Of a stretch of 64,000 nucleotides of DNA, positions 1 to 10,859 are shown in pieces (the stretch's first letter is position 1; each line of letters opens with the position of its first letter). The notes under the pieces were generated by a model. That model worked only from the letters and a program-made list of their open reading frames with translations, was not told the origin of the DNA and did not search any database. This DNA comes from Carya illinoinensis (Eukaryota; Streptophyta; Magnoliopsida; Fagales; Juglandaceae). Location of the stretch: positions 45,253,520 to 45,317,519 of the forward strand of contig NC_056762.1 of NCBI RefSeq assembly GCF_018687715.1, in the 5' to 3' direction. The position numbers and the translations under genes were made by a program.

Positions 1-193
1 TGACTAATCTCAGGGGAGTACAAGCTCTCAACAAAGAGTTTTTTACAAGTGCACCTTAGATAATTTAAGAAAAAAATCTCCTAGTCTGATGGCCCTTAGA
101 AATTGTTTGGACCTAAGCAAATTCGAACCTTAGACCTGGGGGGAACATATCCCTAGCCCAAGGCCTTTACCACTTGAGTCAACCTCTAGGGGT
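1..193 (-). repeat. tRNA-derived SINE, cut by window edge
   Basis: Read on the minus strand, this starts near 193 with a tRNA-like head. The A-box-like stretch (TCAAGTGGTAAAGG, plus coordinates 164-177) and B-box-like stretch (GGTTCGAATTT, 119-129) form the split Pol III promoter typical of SINEs. The body matches the better copy at 47322-47570 along its length, including the shared CCATCAGA..AGGAGAT stretch and the end motif GATTAGTCA. The 3' tail lies outside the window, so its target duplication cannot be seen. Confidence 0.7.
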
Positions 194-398
194 TGCATTA
201 TTTACTTATACAACCTTTAATTAGCTTCAGTTGCTTATTTTAATCATACCCTTCCTCTTTCTTTCATTCTTTCCTAGACAGAAATTCTCCTCCAATCTCT
301 TCTTCCTCTTGTATCTAGTTCCTTGTACATTAAAGACTAAGAAATATTCTCCTCCAATCTTCTTCTCCCTCTTGTATCTACCTCCTTATACGTTAATG

Positions 399-672
399 TA
401 ATGACCCAAGTAGGGCACAAACGACATTTGGGCCCATGTTCCAAAAGGAATAGTCAAACTTACAATTGGAGCCAATTGAAATCATCATGAAGGGCTTAAA
501 TGTCTCATTCTTATGTAATGTGAGACCCTATTCACCACCTTCCTAAACAAAATCTAGGGTATTACAATTAAACATTGCATTGCAAGTGATTTTGTAACAA
601 TCCAAGAAAAGCCCAAGCCACATCTAGCTTTATACATTGCATTGCAAGTGACAATTAGAGCCTCCTCAAATC
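399..672. repeat. Degraded dispersed repeat copies
   Basis: Two partial copies of a repeat with recurring phrases: aagcccaagccacatct, ccaaaaggaatagtca, acaattggagcc, ttgaaatcat and ..atgtgagaccc.. . The same phrases recur at 11700-12000, 12340-12540 and 13020-13200. No coding potential is visible. The class is unknown; I see no clear terminal repeats. Confidence 0.5.
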
Positions 673-796
673 ATTGTTGTTGAGGGAAAAATGAGTGTAT
701 TGGCATATTCTTGTGAAAACCTGTGTAAAATAGTATTGTAATAAGTGTTTTTGCGGAATTGAAGTGTGCTCATTATTGGTCAAAACAGATATATTC

Positions 797-985
797 GCTC
801 GACCCTCGCTCAACAGGGCGCTTGAGCGAACTCAGGCAGATTGCACCGCCCGACCTTCGCTCGACACTGAGCTCGAGTGATCTCAGACAGATTGTACCAC
901 TCGACCCTCACTCAACACTGAACTCGAGCGAACTCAGGCAGATTGTGCCGCTCGACCCTTGCTCGATACTTCGCTCGAACCAATG
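797..985 (+). repeat. 51-bp tandem repeat with internal palindromes
   Basis: About 3.7 copies of a unit with an exact 51-bp period: the GACC core recurs at 801, 852, 903 and 954. Units contain inverted pairs such as CGCTCAA..TTGAGCG and GCTCGA..CTCGAG, rich in CpG. Because 51 is a multiple of three, one frame reads as a 17-residue repeat (..LRQIVPLDP..), which I take to be incidental. Related GCTCGA-rich sequence occurs at 8370-8480 and 58625-58690. Confidence 0.85.
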
Positions 986-1151
986 TTCCAGATCACTTAC
1001 AATTTAGGATTTTGAAGCGCCTCCTTTGATTAGAACTACAAATATAACAGCTTAACTTCTGTTCTAGGTGTGGACAATCAGAGCAAAAACCCTAAAGGCC
1101 TCAAAGAACTTTTTAGAGCAACCTTTCCCCTATTTGGTTGATTCTCTCTTG

Positions 1152-1863
1152 TAAGGGTATAAAAAAAAAACCGATAAACCGGTAAACCGGACCAGACCGG
1201 ACCAAACCGGTGGCATTGGTTCGGTTCCGAAGTTGGTTCGGTTCGGTACTGGTTTTAGTTTTCTTAAAACCGGTCAAAATCGGTCCGTTTCCAATTTTTC
1301 TTTTTCTAAAACCGGACCGGGCTGGATCGGACCGATTTATATATATATTTTAATTTTTTATATTATATATGATATTTATATATAATATATAACTATATAT
1401 AAAATAGTTTTATACTATATGATAAATTACTAATTAATATAATATTAAATTTTAAAATCTTATATAATTTTGCTTATTGTATTAATAGTTATAGTAATAT
1501 TATATAGTGCATATTAATAATTATACTTATACTATATCACTATATATTATAATATAATATAATATATCATTTATATTATATATTATAATATATCATTATA
1601 GTCTATAATATAATTATAATATACTACAATATATTATCACTATAGATTTATATACTATATTATATATATTATATAATATATAATATAGTACATTAAAACC
1701 GGTAAAACCGGACCGCACCGGACTGGAAACCGATAAAACCGGAGTACCGGTTTAAGAAGGTAACCGGTGCGTAATCGGTTTTAAAAAGTACAAAACCGGT
1801 ATATACCGGTTCAGTCCTAAATTTTGTTCAAAACCGGACCAAACCGGACCAGTTACACCCCTA
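1152..1863. mobile_element. Non-autonomous hAT element inside the 5' LTR
   Basis: It is 712 bp with imperfect terminal inverted repeats (TAAGGGTATAA and, from the other end, TAGGGGTGTAA), followed by CCGG-rich subterminal repeats and an AT-only centre (about 1335-1695). It is flanked by an 8-bp duplication, CTCTCTTG (1144-1151 and 1864-1871). The 3' LTR of the same retroelement carries the empty site with a single CTCTCTTG (near 11066), which shows the insertion directly. An 8-bp duplication and TA(A/G)GGGT ends fit hAT. No transposase is encoded. Confidence 0.9.
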
Positions 1864-2365
1864 CTCTCTTGGATAAACACTTCTCCACCATAACACACTC
1901 AAAATCAATTCTTACATGAGTCCATTGAAGTGGACATATTTGTTGGCCGGAAGAGTCCGAATTTGCTGTTGATGTAGAGATCGAGAGGTTCTCGTGGGAA
2001 GCTATAGAAAGGTCGGAGTTCCGACACTACATGCGTGTAGAGATTGAGTGAGTCGCTTGTGGTGTTGCAAGCCAAGTTTAGCTACTATAAAAGTTTTGTG
2101 AGTGTCTCTAAATTGGTTGTAATGAACTAAAATTTCTATAATGGATTTGAGGTGGTGTCTTACACCTGGAGTGGTTTTAGATTTTGAAGATTTTCTTCAA
2201 ATGAGTTTTCACTCTGTGATCAAGATCATGTGTTAATTATTTGTGCTATTTGATTTATTTATTAACTACTTGTTTAACCATTTCTTTAAAAGAACACAAA
2301 AATTGGAGTACGCTTATTCACTCCGCTCTAGGTGTAGTGTTGTGTAGAACTATTGTTTTTTCAAT

Positions 2366-2377
2366 TGGTATCAGAGC
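2366..2377 (+). other. Primer binding site (initiator Met tRNA)
   Basis: TGGTATCAGAGC lies two bases after the 5' LTR end. This is the standard plant Copia primer site complementary to the 3' end of initiator methionine tRNA. Confidence 0.9.
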
Positions 2378-2432
2378 GGGTTCATTCCGCTAGGATTTAG
2401 TTCCTGAGTGTGATCCTGCTGTAGTGGTTTAA

Positions 2433-4560
2433 ATGGATAAGTCTCAATCACTCACATCTCCATTTTATGGAAACAACTTTGCTTATTGGAAAGTGAGAAT
2501 GAGAGCATTCTTAAAATCTGTGGATGAACGATGGTGGGTTTCCATAACAAATAGTTGGACAGAACCAGCGGTTGTTGTTGAGGGAGTTCGAACTCTCAAA
2601 AGTGTAGAAAATTATTCTAGGGATGAAATAAGTGAGTGTGGTTGGGATAGCAAAGGGCTGAATGCGATCTTCATGGATGTGTCCTAAGAAGAGTTCAAAC
2701 GGATATCAATGTGTCAAAATTGCAAGGAAACTTGTGATATTCTTGAGATTACCTATGAAGGTACAAAGGATGTAAAGAATTCTAAACTTCAAATGTTGAC
2801 AACTAGTTTTGAAGAATTGAGAATGAAGGATGATGAAACATTTGATGCTTTCTATGCCAAACTGAATGATATCGTCAACTCTCGCTTTAATCTAGGGGAC
2901 AGAATTCCTGAGAATAGAGTTGTGAGAAAAGTTCTCAGTTCTCAGATCTCTTCTTGAGAGATTTCGTCCTAAGGTTACGGCTATTAACGAAAGCAAAGAT
3001 GTGGATGCTATGAGAATTGAAGAGTTGGTGGGCTACCTCCAAACAGATGAACATGCTCTTCCAGTACTAGACAAGAAGCACAAGTCCATAGCCCTCAATA
3101 CTGTTAGAGAGGAGTCAGATGAGTCATCCGATGATTTGGCTATGAGTGACAAAGAAATAGCATTCTATGCTAAAAAATTCAGGAAAATGTTTGTGGCTAG
3201 AGATAAAAAGAATCAGAGTCTAGAGAAGAAAAAGTTTGAAAGATACAACAGAGACTCAAGTTCAGGGAACAAGGATAGAAACTCTGAGAAGCACACTAGA
3301 ACAAATAGAGACAAGGGTCAGTCCAGTGTGCAGTGTCATGAATGCCATGGTTTTGGACACATTCGCCTGGAATGTGAAAACTACAAAAAGGCAAAAGAAA
3401 GAGCAAAAATTGCATCCTTAAGTGAGAGTGAATCGAAATCAAGTGATTCCTCAGGGAACTCTTCCCCAAAAAGAAATCTGAATTACATGGCATTCACTGT
3501 CTTGATAGATAGCAAAAGTCAACACAGTAAAAATGTGTCGGATGATGAGAGCAAGTTTGGAAATGAATCTGAATATGAAGATGAGCTGCAAGAAGTATAT
3601 GAGAAGCTATACAAGGAATGTGTTAAATTGAGGAAACTCAACAAAATCCACATTGAAGAGATAGACTTCATTAAAAGAGAAAATGAAGAGCTTCAAAGCA
3701 AATTAACTGAGGCCATTGTTCTAGCTGATCAGTTTAAAATGAAGAAGGTGTTTTTGGAAGATGAGTTAAAAACTCATGAAAGTGAGATAACCTTGCTGAA
3801 GGAAAAACTGAAATCCTTCTCCAACTAGAAACAAAAGTTGGATGAAATCCTAAGTTTTGGAAAGCCCCCTAGTGACAAGAGTGGACTAGGATATGATGCA
3901 GTAAAATCTGAAGCTGCAACCACCTCAAAGGTCTCCCATAAAAATGAGAAGAAAACTGTGTTTATTTGTGAATCAGCTGCCAATGGAAAGACTAATCCAT
4001 CTGACAAGGGCAAGAAATCCTCTCATGTCCAAATGGGTGCTCTGTCTCATGTGAAACCAAGAGTTAGAAATGCAAGTCCTATTTGTCACCACTGTGGTAC
4101 AACAGGTCATGTTGTAACGGAATGTTTTAAGCTGAAAAGATACATCACGTATGAACATAAACCTTCTTAAAGCAAAAGTATGCACCCTCCAAACATGGGT
4201 AAATGTCTCATAACTGCTCCTAAGTGTACCTCTTCATTCAGGAGACAAAGAGATAGCAAAGAAAACTATATGTGTCATAATTGTGGTAGGGCTGGCCACA
4301 TCCAACCAAATTGCTATGAGCTTAGGAAGAATCACATGAGAAATGGAGATAGACAATCAAGAAGAGGGCATCTGAATCTTTGGAGTCAAGTCATGGCCTT
4401 AACTAGGCAGAATGAGATGCTAAATGTCAAGTTAGACCAACTGTCAACTACCAAAAAGGGTGGTTCTCCAAAAGTTAGAAAGATGTGGATTAGAACTGGA
4501 GAAAGAAACATATGCCATGTGGCACACATTGCTCTAAAGACTAGAGACACCTATGTGTAG
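2433..4560 (+). pseudogene. gag of the Sirevirus-like Copia, broken
   Basis: Nucleocapsid part of the polyprotein. It opens with MDKSQSLTSPFYGNNFAYWK, a typical Copia gag N-terminus, followed by a UBN2-type gag domain to about 2957. Three CCHC zinc knuckles (C-x2-C-x4-H-x4-C) lie at 3334-3375, 4084-4125 and 4273-4314. A long charged coiled coil lies between the first two (about 3570-3825). Damage: in-frame stops at 2685, 3826, 4168 and 4558, and a frameshift near 2945-2955 that moves the reading frame between the gag core and the first knuckle. Once these are ignored the protein continues without a gap into protease, so gag and pol formed one polyprotein. Confidence 0.85.
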
Positions 4561-7544
4561 TACCTTGATATCGGATGCTCATGTCACATGTCAGGTGATA
4601 GAAGTTTGTTTAAAACTGTTGAGGAGTACAAGTGTGGAACAGTAACTTTTGGAGATGGTGGAAAAGCTGATATAATTGGAAGATGTGAAATTGATATACT
4701 TGGACTACCCGTCTTAAGGGAAGTGCTGTTTGTTGATGGATTAAAAGCAAATCTCCTCAATATAAGTCAAATGCGTGACAATGGTGCTGAAGTTCGCTTC
4801 TCAAAAGAAAAATGCATTGTTTCAGATAATGATGGAAACCGCATGATGCAGGGAACGAGGACATCTGACAATTGTTATGGCATCACTCCTAGTTTTCATT
4901 ATAGTTGCAATAGTGCTAAGAGTGAGGCTACAGACCTGTGGCACCAAAGACTTAGACATGTGAATCATAAAAATCTGTCCAAGATTGTCAGGAAAGAGAT
5001 GGTGGTAGGGTTGCCTGAGCTGGGTAAAGTGGAGACTCCTATGCGTGGGTCATGTCAATTAGAAAAACAAGTCAGAACAGCTCACAAGAAAACTATGGCT
5101 ATCCTAACCGAACAACGTTTGAAATTATTACACATTGATCTTATGGGACCCTCTAGAACTGAAAGCCTGGGGGGAAAGAGATACATACTGGTAATGGTGG
5201 ATGACTTCACCAGATATTCATTGGTGGAATTTTTGAGAGGGAAAGCTGAAGCTCCTAATGTGATTAAAATCTTATGCAAGAAGCTTCAAAATGAGCAAGG
5301 AAAGGTAATAATCAGAATTAGGAGCGATCATAGAAGAGAATTTGACAACTCAAATCTTGATAGTTTCTGTGATGAAGAGGGCATCAATCAAGAATTTTCT
5401 GCCCCTATCACTCCACAGCAAAATGAAGTGATCGAAAGAAAGAACAGGGTTATTCAAGAAATGGCTCGAGTCATGATACATAGTAAGAATGTTCCTACCC
5501 ATTTCTGGGGAGAAGCTGTGAACACAGCGTGCCATATTGTTAATAGAGTCTATCCGAGACCAAACACTTCCAAAATACCATATGAACTGTGGAAATGAAA
5601 GAAACCAAGTGTGAAGTACTTCAAGGTATTTGGAAGCAAATGCTACATTTTGAGATATAGGGAAAACTTGGCTAAGTTTGACCCCAAAAGTGATGAAGGG
5701 ATTTTTCTTGGATATTCTAGAAACAGCCGTGCTTATAGATGCTATAATCTGCACACCAGAACTGTAATACAGTCCATAAATATGATAGTGAATGATGCTC
5801 CTGGAGAGAAATTGAACAAAGATGAGCCATCTCACTTACCGAGTGAAACTGAAAGAGAAGATGGTGATGCAGTAAGAGAAAACTTGGAGTCCTCGTCAAA
5901 TGAAAAGGTGAGAAGCCAAAAGGAGCCTTCTTCAAGAGTAAAGTTGAATCATCCTCAAGAAAACATTATAGGAAACATAGATGAAGGGATGAGGCTAATA
6001 AGGAAAGTAGTAAATCAATTGGCACACTCGAGCTACATCTCACAAATTGAACCAAAAAGGGTTGAAGAAGCCTTAAATGACGAGAATTGGTTAAATACGA
6101 TGCATGACGAAATAAATCAATTTGTGAGGAACAATGTGTGGTATTTGGTGCCAAGACCAGAAAGTCACAATGTGGTAGGCACAAAATGGATCTTTAAGAA
6201 TAAATCTGATGAGAATGGAACCATAGTGCGAAATAAAGCAAGATTGGTTGCTCAAGAGTATGCCTAGATGGAAGGTATAGACTTTGATGAGACTTTTGCT
6301 CCGGTTGCCAGACTTGAGTCAATCCAAATATTGTTGAGCATTGCTTGTCACATGTGCTTTAAGCTCTATCAAATGGATGTCAAGAGTGCCTTTCTGAATG
6401 GAATTCTCCAAGAAGAAGTTTACGTCGAACAACCAAAGGGTTTCAAGGATCCAAAATATCCTAATCATGTCTACAGGTTGAAGAAAACTCTTTATGGTTT
6501 AAAACAGGCTCCCCGAGCTTGGTATGAAAGACTAACTTCCTATTTGGAAAACCACAAGTTTTTGAGAGGAAGTGTTGATAGGAATTTATTCATCAGAAAA
6601 GTTGTAGAAGACATAACAATTGCTCAAATCTATGTGGATGATATTGTTTTTGGATCTTCCATTGACACTCTGGCTCTTGAGTTTGCTGATGAAATGAAGA
6701 ATGAATTTGAGATGAGCATGGTAGGTGAACTAACTTTCTTCTTGGGACTCCAAGTAAAACAGTTGAATGATGGGTTGTTCATATCTCAATCCAAATATGC
6801 AAAGGATCTTATCACAAAATTTGGATTAGATGACAAAAGCCATGCTAGAACCCCCATGAGCACTAGTGTTAAGCTTAGCGCTGATCTGTCAGGCAAGAAT
6901 GTTGAGCAATCCTTGTATAGGAGCATGATTGGGAGTTTGCTGTATTCACTGCAAGTAGATCAGACATTGCCTTTAGTATTAGGGTTTGCGCTAAATTTCA
7001 AGCCAATCCAAAAGAATCACATTTGATAGCTGTCAAACGCATACTTTGTTATGTGAATGAGACAGTTAACTATGAGATTTGGTATTCTAGAGACTCTAAC
7101 ACTGAACTTGCAGGTTATTCAGATGCTGATTGGGCAGGTAATGCAGATGATAGGAAAAGCACCTCTGGTGGGTGTTTCTATGTTGGGATGAACCTGATAG
7201 CCTGGATGAGTAAGAAACAAAACTCAATTTTCATGTCCACGGTTGAGGCTGAATACATTGTTGCAGGAAGTTGTTGCACGCAATTGTTGTGGATGAAGCA
7301 AATGCTATGTGACTATGGCATTGCCCAAGGTGTGATGAGCGTCTATTGTAACAATACTCGTGCTATTAACATTTCAAAAAATTCTGTCCAACACTCTAGG
7401 ACCAAGCACATTGACATTAGACATCATCTCATTCGGGAGCTTGTGGAAACAAAGGTTGTGACTCTTGAGTATGTTCCCACCGAACATCAACTAGCAGACC
7501 TTTTTACCAAACATGCATTACATATTTTTCATGCATTGACATAA
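4561..7544 (+). pseudogene. pol (PR-IN-RT-RNaseH) of the Sirevirus-like Copia, broken
   Basis: Protease: YLDIGCSCHMSGD at 4561, where the usual catalytic D-S-G reads D-I-G. Pre-integrase motif LWHQRLRHVNHKNL. Integrase D,D,E core: HIDLMGP, IRSDHRREF (the usual glycine is R) and EVIERKNR. Reverse transcriptase includes [21 protein letters not shown] and the intact catalytic YVDD at 6631-6642. RNase H: YSDADWAGNADDRKS and STVEAEY. Damage: stops at 5596 and 6265 (the latter probably a CAG to TAG change in the conserved YAQ) and a frameshift near 6960-7025. The C-terminus after LADLFTK is replaced by sequence from a local 42-bp-period duplication, so the last residues are not native. Confidence 0.88.
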
Positions 7545-7579
7545 GCACTAAAACATGCATTACATATTTTTCATGCATT
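7509..7579 (+). repeat. Tandem duplication at the pol 3' end
   Basis: A 29-bp unit beginning aaacatgcattacatat occurs at 7509-7537 and 7551-7579 (period 42). It creates the stop at 7542-7544 that ends the polyprotein early. Confidence 0.85.
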
Positions 7580-8450
7580 TTTGTTTTATTTTGTTGTTGA
7601 TGTTTGTTTTGTGTTTGTTAGTTGTCTAGTTTCATTGTCGTTGATTGCTGCCCTTACATGTACTCCATGATTGTGCTATATGATAGTGGGGTTGTTAATT
7701 CTAAAATCTAGGTGCATGTGTCTTTTGAGATTTGTATCATATACCTATGTTTTACAATGGTTTGGAACATGAGTATCTCTTGTAATCTGTGACTGGCATC
7801 ACACATTTCACTCCAAACTCATTCAATTGACATTTCGCCACTTGTGAGTTTATTGGGGAGGCAATCAAAGGTGGTAGGAAACTCTACCTACATACAGAAT
7901 TGACCACAGACTAGATGACCTCATCATGATTTGCTTGTGCAAAAATATGGTATATCAAAAGGAAAAGAAAAAGTGAAAAAAAAATGGTGAAAAACAGAAT
8001 AAGTTTTATGTTTTCTTGAACATACTGAAACAAGTATTTAAACAGAAAGATTCAGATCCTAGCAGTATTGGGTTTGACTTTCTGTGTCTTGAAAGAGCTT
8101 CCCAAGCACTTATGGTTTTATGTTCAGCCCAACCCCACTCACGCTTTACGGTTAAAATTTCTTGATTGAGTAAGGACCGCTTTAAACACGCACGTCTATA
8201 TTACTTGTGATACTTTGTTTTTACCTGCGTGTTTTAATGAGAATATGATGCTCATCTACATTTGATATGTACTCTTGGTGTGAAAATTGACTTTTTCAGT
8301 ATTTGTCCAAGTCATGTGAGTGTTGTGTGTTTCAAAACTGGGCAAAATATGCATTTCTGGAGGTCTCACTCGACCCTCACTCTACACCGCTCAAGCGACA
8401 ACCGCTCGACAGGCCGCTCGAGGGTTTTAAGTTCTCTTAAGCGAAGGCCT
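7580..8450 (+). other. Spacer between pol and 3' ORF
   Basis: This is retroelement internal sequence with no convincing ORF. Its last 100 bases are rich in GCTCGA/CTCGAG palindromes resembling the 5' LTR tandem repeat. Confidence 0.6.
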
Positions 8451-8459
8451 GTTATAAAA
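8451..8459 (+). promoter_or_regulatory. Candidate internal promoter (TATA box) for the 3' ORF
   Basis: GTTATAAAAG at 8451-8460 is a good plant TATA box. It is preceded by GCTCGA palindromes (8370-8430) and followed by a C/T-rich leader. A consensus-like splice donor (ATCAAG|GTAAAG, near 8576) and a possible acceptor (TTGTTTTAG, near 9264) would give a spliced leader joining the ORF at about 9265. The promoter role is inference from layout only. Confidence 0.4.
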
Positions 8460-8584
8460 GCCCCAGCGCCGCTCGAGCAGTGCGCAATTTTCTCCTCTCC
8501 CGTGCGTTTCATCTCCTTTTCTCTAAATCATTCGATTTAAACTTGGATTTTCTTCTGAAATCACCTCCAAATCAAGGTAAAGCC

Positions 8585-8588
<4 letters not shown>

Positions 8589-8665
<77 letters not shown>
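8589..8665 (+). repeat. (CT)38 microsatellite
   Basis: A pure CT dinucleotide run of 77 bp, just downstream of the candidate splice donor. Long translated runs of Ser-Leu or Arg-Glu here are not genes. Confidence 0.95.
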
Positions 8666-8669
<4 letters not shown>

Positions 8670-9278
8670 GTTAGTGAATTTCTTTTGGGTATATTTCCGT
8701 TTGTTTTGCATATGGGTTTCGGATTGGGGTTCTTTGAGAAATTTCTTGAAAGTTTTCCTTTCTTTTGGTTTATTGAAACTCCTTTGGAGTAATGGTTGTG
8801 TGTTTGGTTGTATTTAGGAGGCTCTTGAAACTCTCATGGGTATTTGCCCGAGTTTCTCACTTGGATGCACTCCAAGTGTTTGGTAAAATGCCTCAATGAT
8901 TTTTGTTTTCTCCTTTTCATCATGCATTGACATAGCATTGTTTCCATACCTATTTTATGTCTATCCTAGTATTGGGACGTCATTTGACTTAAGATTGCAT
9001 TGTGTTTGAAGGTGGTTTATTTTAGAAGAGGCATGGGTCATGCATATGGGTTGACATTGGCGTGCATATGGGTCATTTTGGACTAGGCATGTATCATTGG
9101 TTTGAAAAATGGAGAGTGAGACATGGGCATGCACCAAATCTTGCATTGTCGGTTGGCATTGTTGTATCAGCATGGTTGGTATGAAGGTCAAGCTTTGGAT
9201 TTAATCATCATCATGCATTTGACATATTAGACATGCATTCATTAAGTCTTCACATTGTTTTAGCCTTGTCTAACGTCA

Positions 9279-10399
9279 TTGACTCTGTCTATAGCCAAAA
9301 CCACGTCTCGATGTGTTTGTCCTCATCACAACCCCCCTGCACCCGCTCAAGCCCATTTCCGTAATGCACGAGCCCAGGAGTTGTATTTTCAAAACTTCTC
9401 TCATCGTACTCCTATAGTCGAGTGTGAAGTCTCTCTAGGTGAGCTTACCAAGACCATCATTCCTTATATCTTTGAGTCTCGCCAATGGCAAACCTTGACC
9501 ACTGGTCATCCCACTCCTTCTGTGCAGTTGGTTAGGGAGTTTTACTCCAACATTCATAACGTGTCTGATGATGGCTCGTTTGAGGTTAGTCTTCGGAACA
9601 TTCTCTTCCGGGTAACTCTGGGCATGATAGCGTATCTGCTAAATGCCTCTCGTGTGTCTCATCCTATGTATCCCTATACACGGACATCTCCTCCTAGTCC
9701 ACAAGTCATTGTTGGATGTCTTTGTGGTCGGCCTAGTAATTGGGAAGGGACAACCCCTCTTTCGACTGCTCGTTTTACACCTGATCACCTCATTCTCAGA
9801 GGATTGTTCTTACTAATTTAGATCCTATTGGTCATAATAGTGATGTGGGTTTTGACCGTGCCACTCTGCTATATGCCTTGATCAATGGTGTCTCCATTGA
9901 TCTAGGAAGTCTTCTGTGTCGGGTTATTCTTGAGGCGTATCGATGCTCTAAAACACGGACTGGTTTGCCCTTAGCTTGTTTAATCACCTGATTGGCCCTC
10001 TCCCAGTCAGTCATTTTACTTCTCCAGGAGCCTAGAATTGCACTTAAGGCTCCTATTGGTCGTAGGACTGTCCAGCTTAGTCGTGCTCACACCACCCCAC
10101 ACCCTCTCCTTGTTGAGCACCCTCCCACTCCCTCCTCTCAGCCTTCGAGCTCTCGACCATCCAGTTCTCAGCCGTCTACCTCAGCACCATCCACTTCAGC
10201 CCCCGGTTCAACTGAGCCCAGCCTTCAGCAGGTTCTTGAGTATCTAGCCTGTCTTGATGCCCGGTTCGATACTATAGATGCTATAGTTCACAGCCTCGAT
10301 GTTAAAATTGATAACCTGCAGTAGTTTGTAACCCAACGTTTCAACGACATCGAGGGGAAACTTAATGAGGATGATGAGGATGTAGATGGTGATGATTGA
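9279..10399 (+). pseudogene. Putative plant transposon protein (Transposase_32-like) as 3' ORF
   Basis: The extra ORF of the large Copia. The first block (9279-9821) contains LYFQNFSHR, a paired ..LVREFYSNIHNV motif and LRNILFRVTLGMIAYLL, the pattern of plant 'putative plant transposon protein' domains. After a frameshift near 9795-9815 it continues as RATLLYALINGVSIDLGSL, meets a stop at 9989-9991 and resumes as a Pro/Ser-rich linker (10100-10210). A short coiled coil (LARFDTIDAIVHSLDVKIDN-like stretch) follows, with a stop at 10322-10324, and then an acidic tail ending at 10397-10399. The true start is uncertain; no ATG is obvious upstream, and 9265 onward is the likely exon. Function in the element is unknown; by position it stands where Sireviruses carry an envelope-like ORF. 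Confidence 0.65.
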
Positions 10400-10419
10400 G
10401 ACCCTTTGCCTGTTGTGAC

Positions 10420-10859
10420 AAAAAGGGGGAGTAGTACAGTACTAACTCAGGGGGAGTGCAGAGTGTTACTTGTACTAACTCAGAGGAAGTGTTAGTTGTT
10501 TAGTAACATAGTGTTAATAACACATTTTTTTGGGGGAATAGCAGTTTTTGATTGTGTCTTTCGATTTATATCTCATGTTAGCTACTGTTGTTTGACTAAT
10601 GGTTCTTGAACTCAATTTCTGATTTGTTGCTTAATGAAATATTTCTTTTCTAAAATCTGTACTTGACATGACTATTTATAAATTATGATTTGTGAATTGC
10701 AAACACGTTTTTGTATATATGTGTATGGGTATGTTTAACTCTTTGCTAAGTGTGTACAGAAATATTTCAACAAGTTCAAGAATATGGTGATGGGTGTGCT
10801 AGGATTAAGTCATATGTATAGGTTAGAGGTTTTGTCACAAAAATACCAAAGGAGGAGAT
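10420..10859 (+). other. Multiple polypurine-tract-like runs before the 3' LTR
   Basis: AAAAAGGGGGAGT (10420), AGGGGGAGTG (10449), AGAGGAAGTG (near 10483) and GGGGGAAT (10532) precede the main tract CAAAGGAGGAGAT (about 10847-10859) that abuts the LTR. The first three lie in a small duplicated block (gtactaactcag..). Repeated polypurine tracts are a reported Sirevirus hallmark. The main tract would prime plus-strand DNA synthesis. Confidence 0.65.

Larger units (their letters stand above)
678..2363 (+). repeat. 5' LTR of the Sirevirus-like element
   Basis: It is 1686 bp, beginning TGTTGAGGGA and ending TTTTTTCA. It pairs with 10860-11561 (702 bp). The length difference is explained by a 720-bp hAT insertion (712 bp plus 8-bp duplication) and a 264-bp block (801-1064) that is absent from the 3' LTR. 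That block holds the 51-bp palindromic tandem repeat. Confidence 0.9.

Noticed and set aside
119..177. A possible tRNA gene
   Set aside because: Only A-box and B-box resemblance; the context and the second copy at 47322 show it is a SINE head.
797..985. Possible CRISPR-like array
   Set aside because: The repeats are directly tandem with no unique spacers and lie in a plant LTR.
759..1007. 82-codon frame with a 17-residue repeat in the 5' LTR
   Set aside because: It starts at TTG, lies inside an LTR, and the repeat simply follows from a 51-bp DNA period.
8480..8711. Open frames encoding long Ser-Leu or Arg-Glu repeats
   Set aside because: They are translations of the (CT)38 microsatellite; the same applies to frames over the (GA)30 at 48097.
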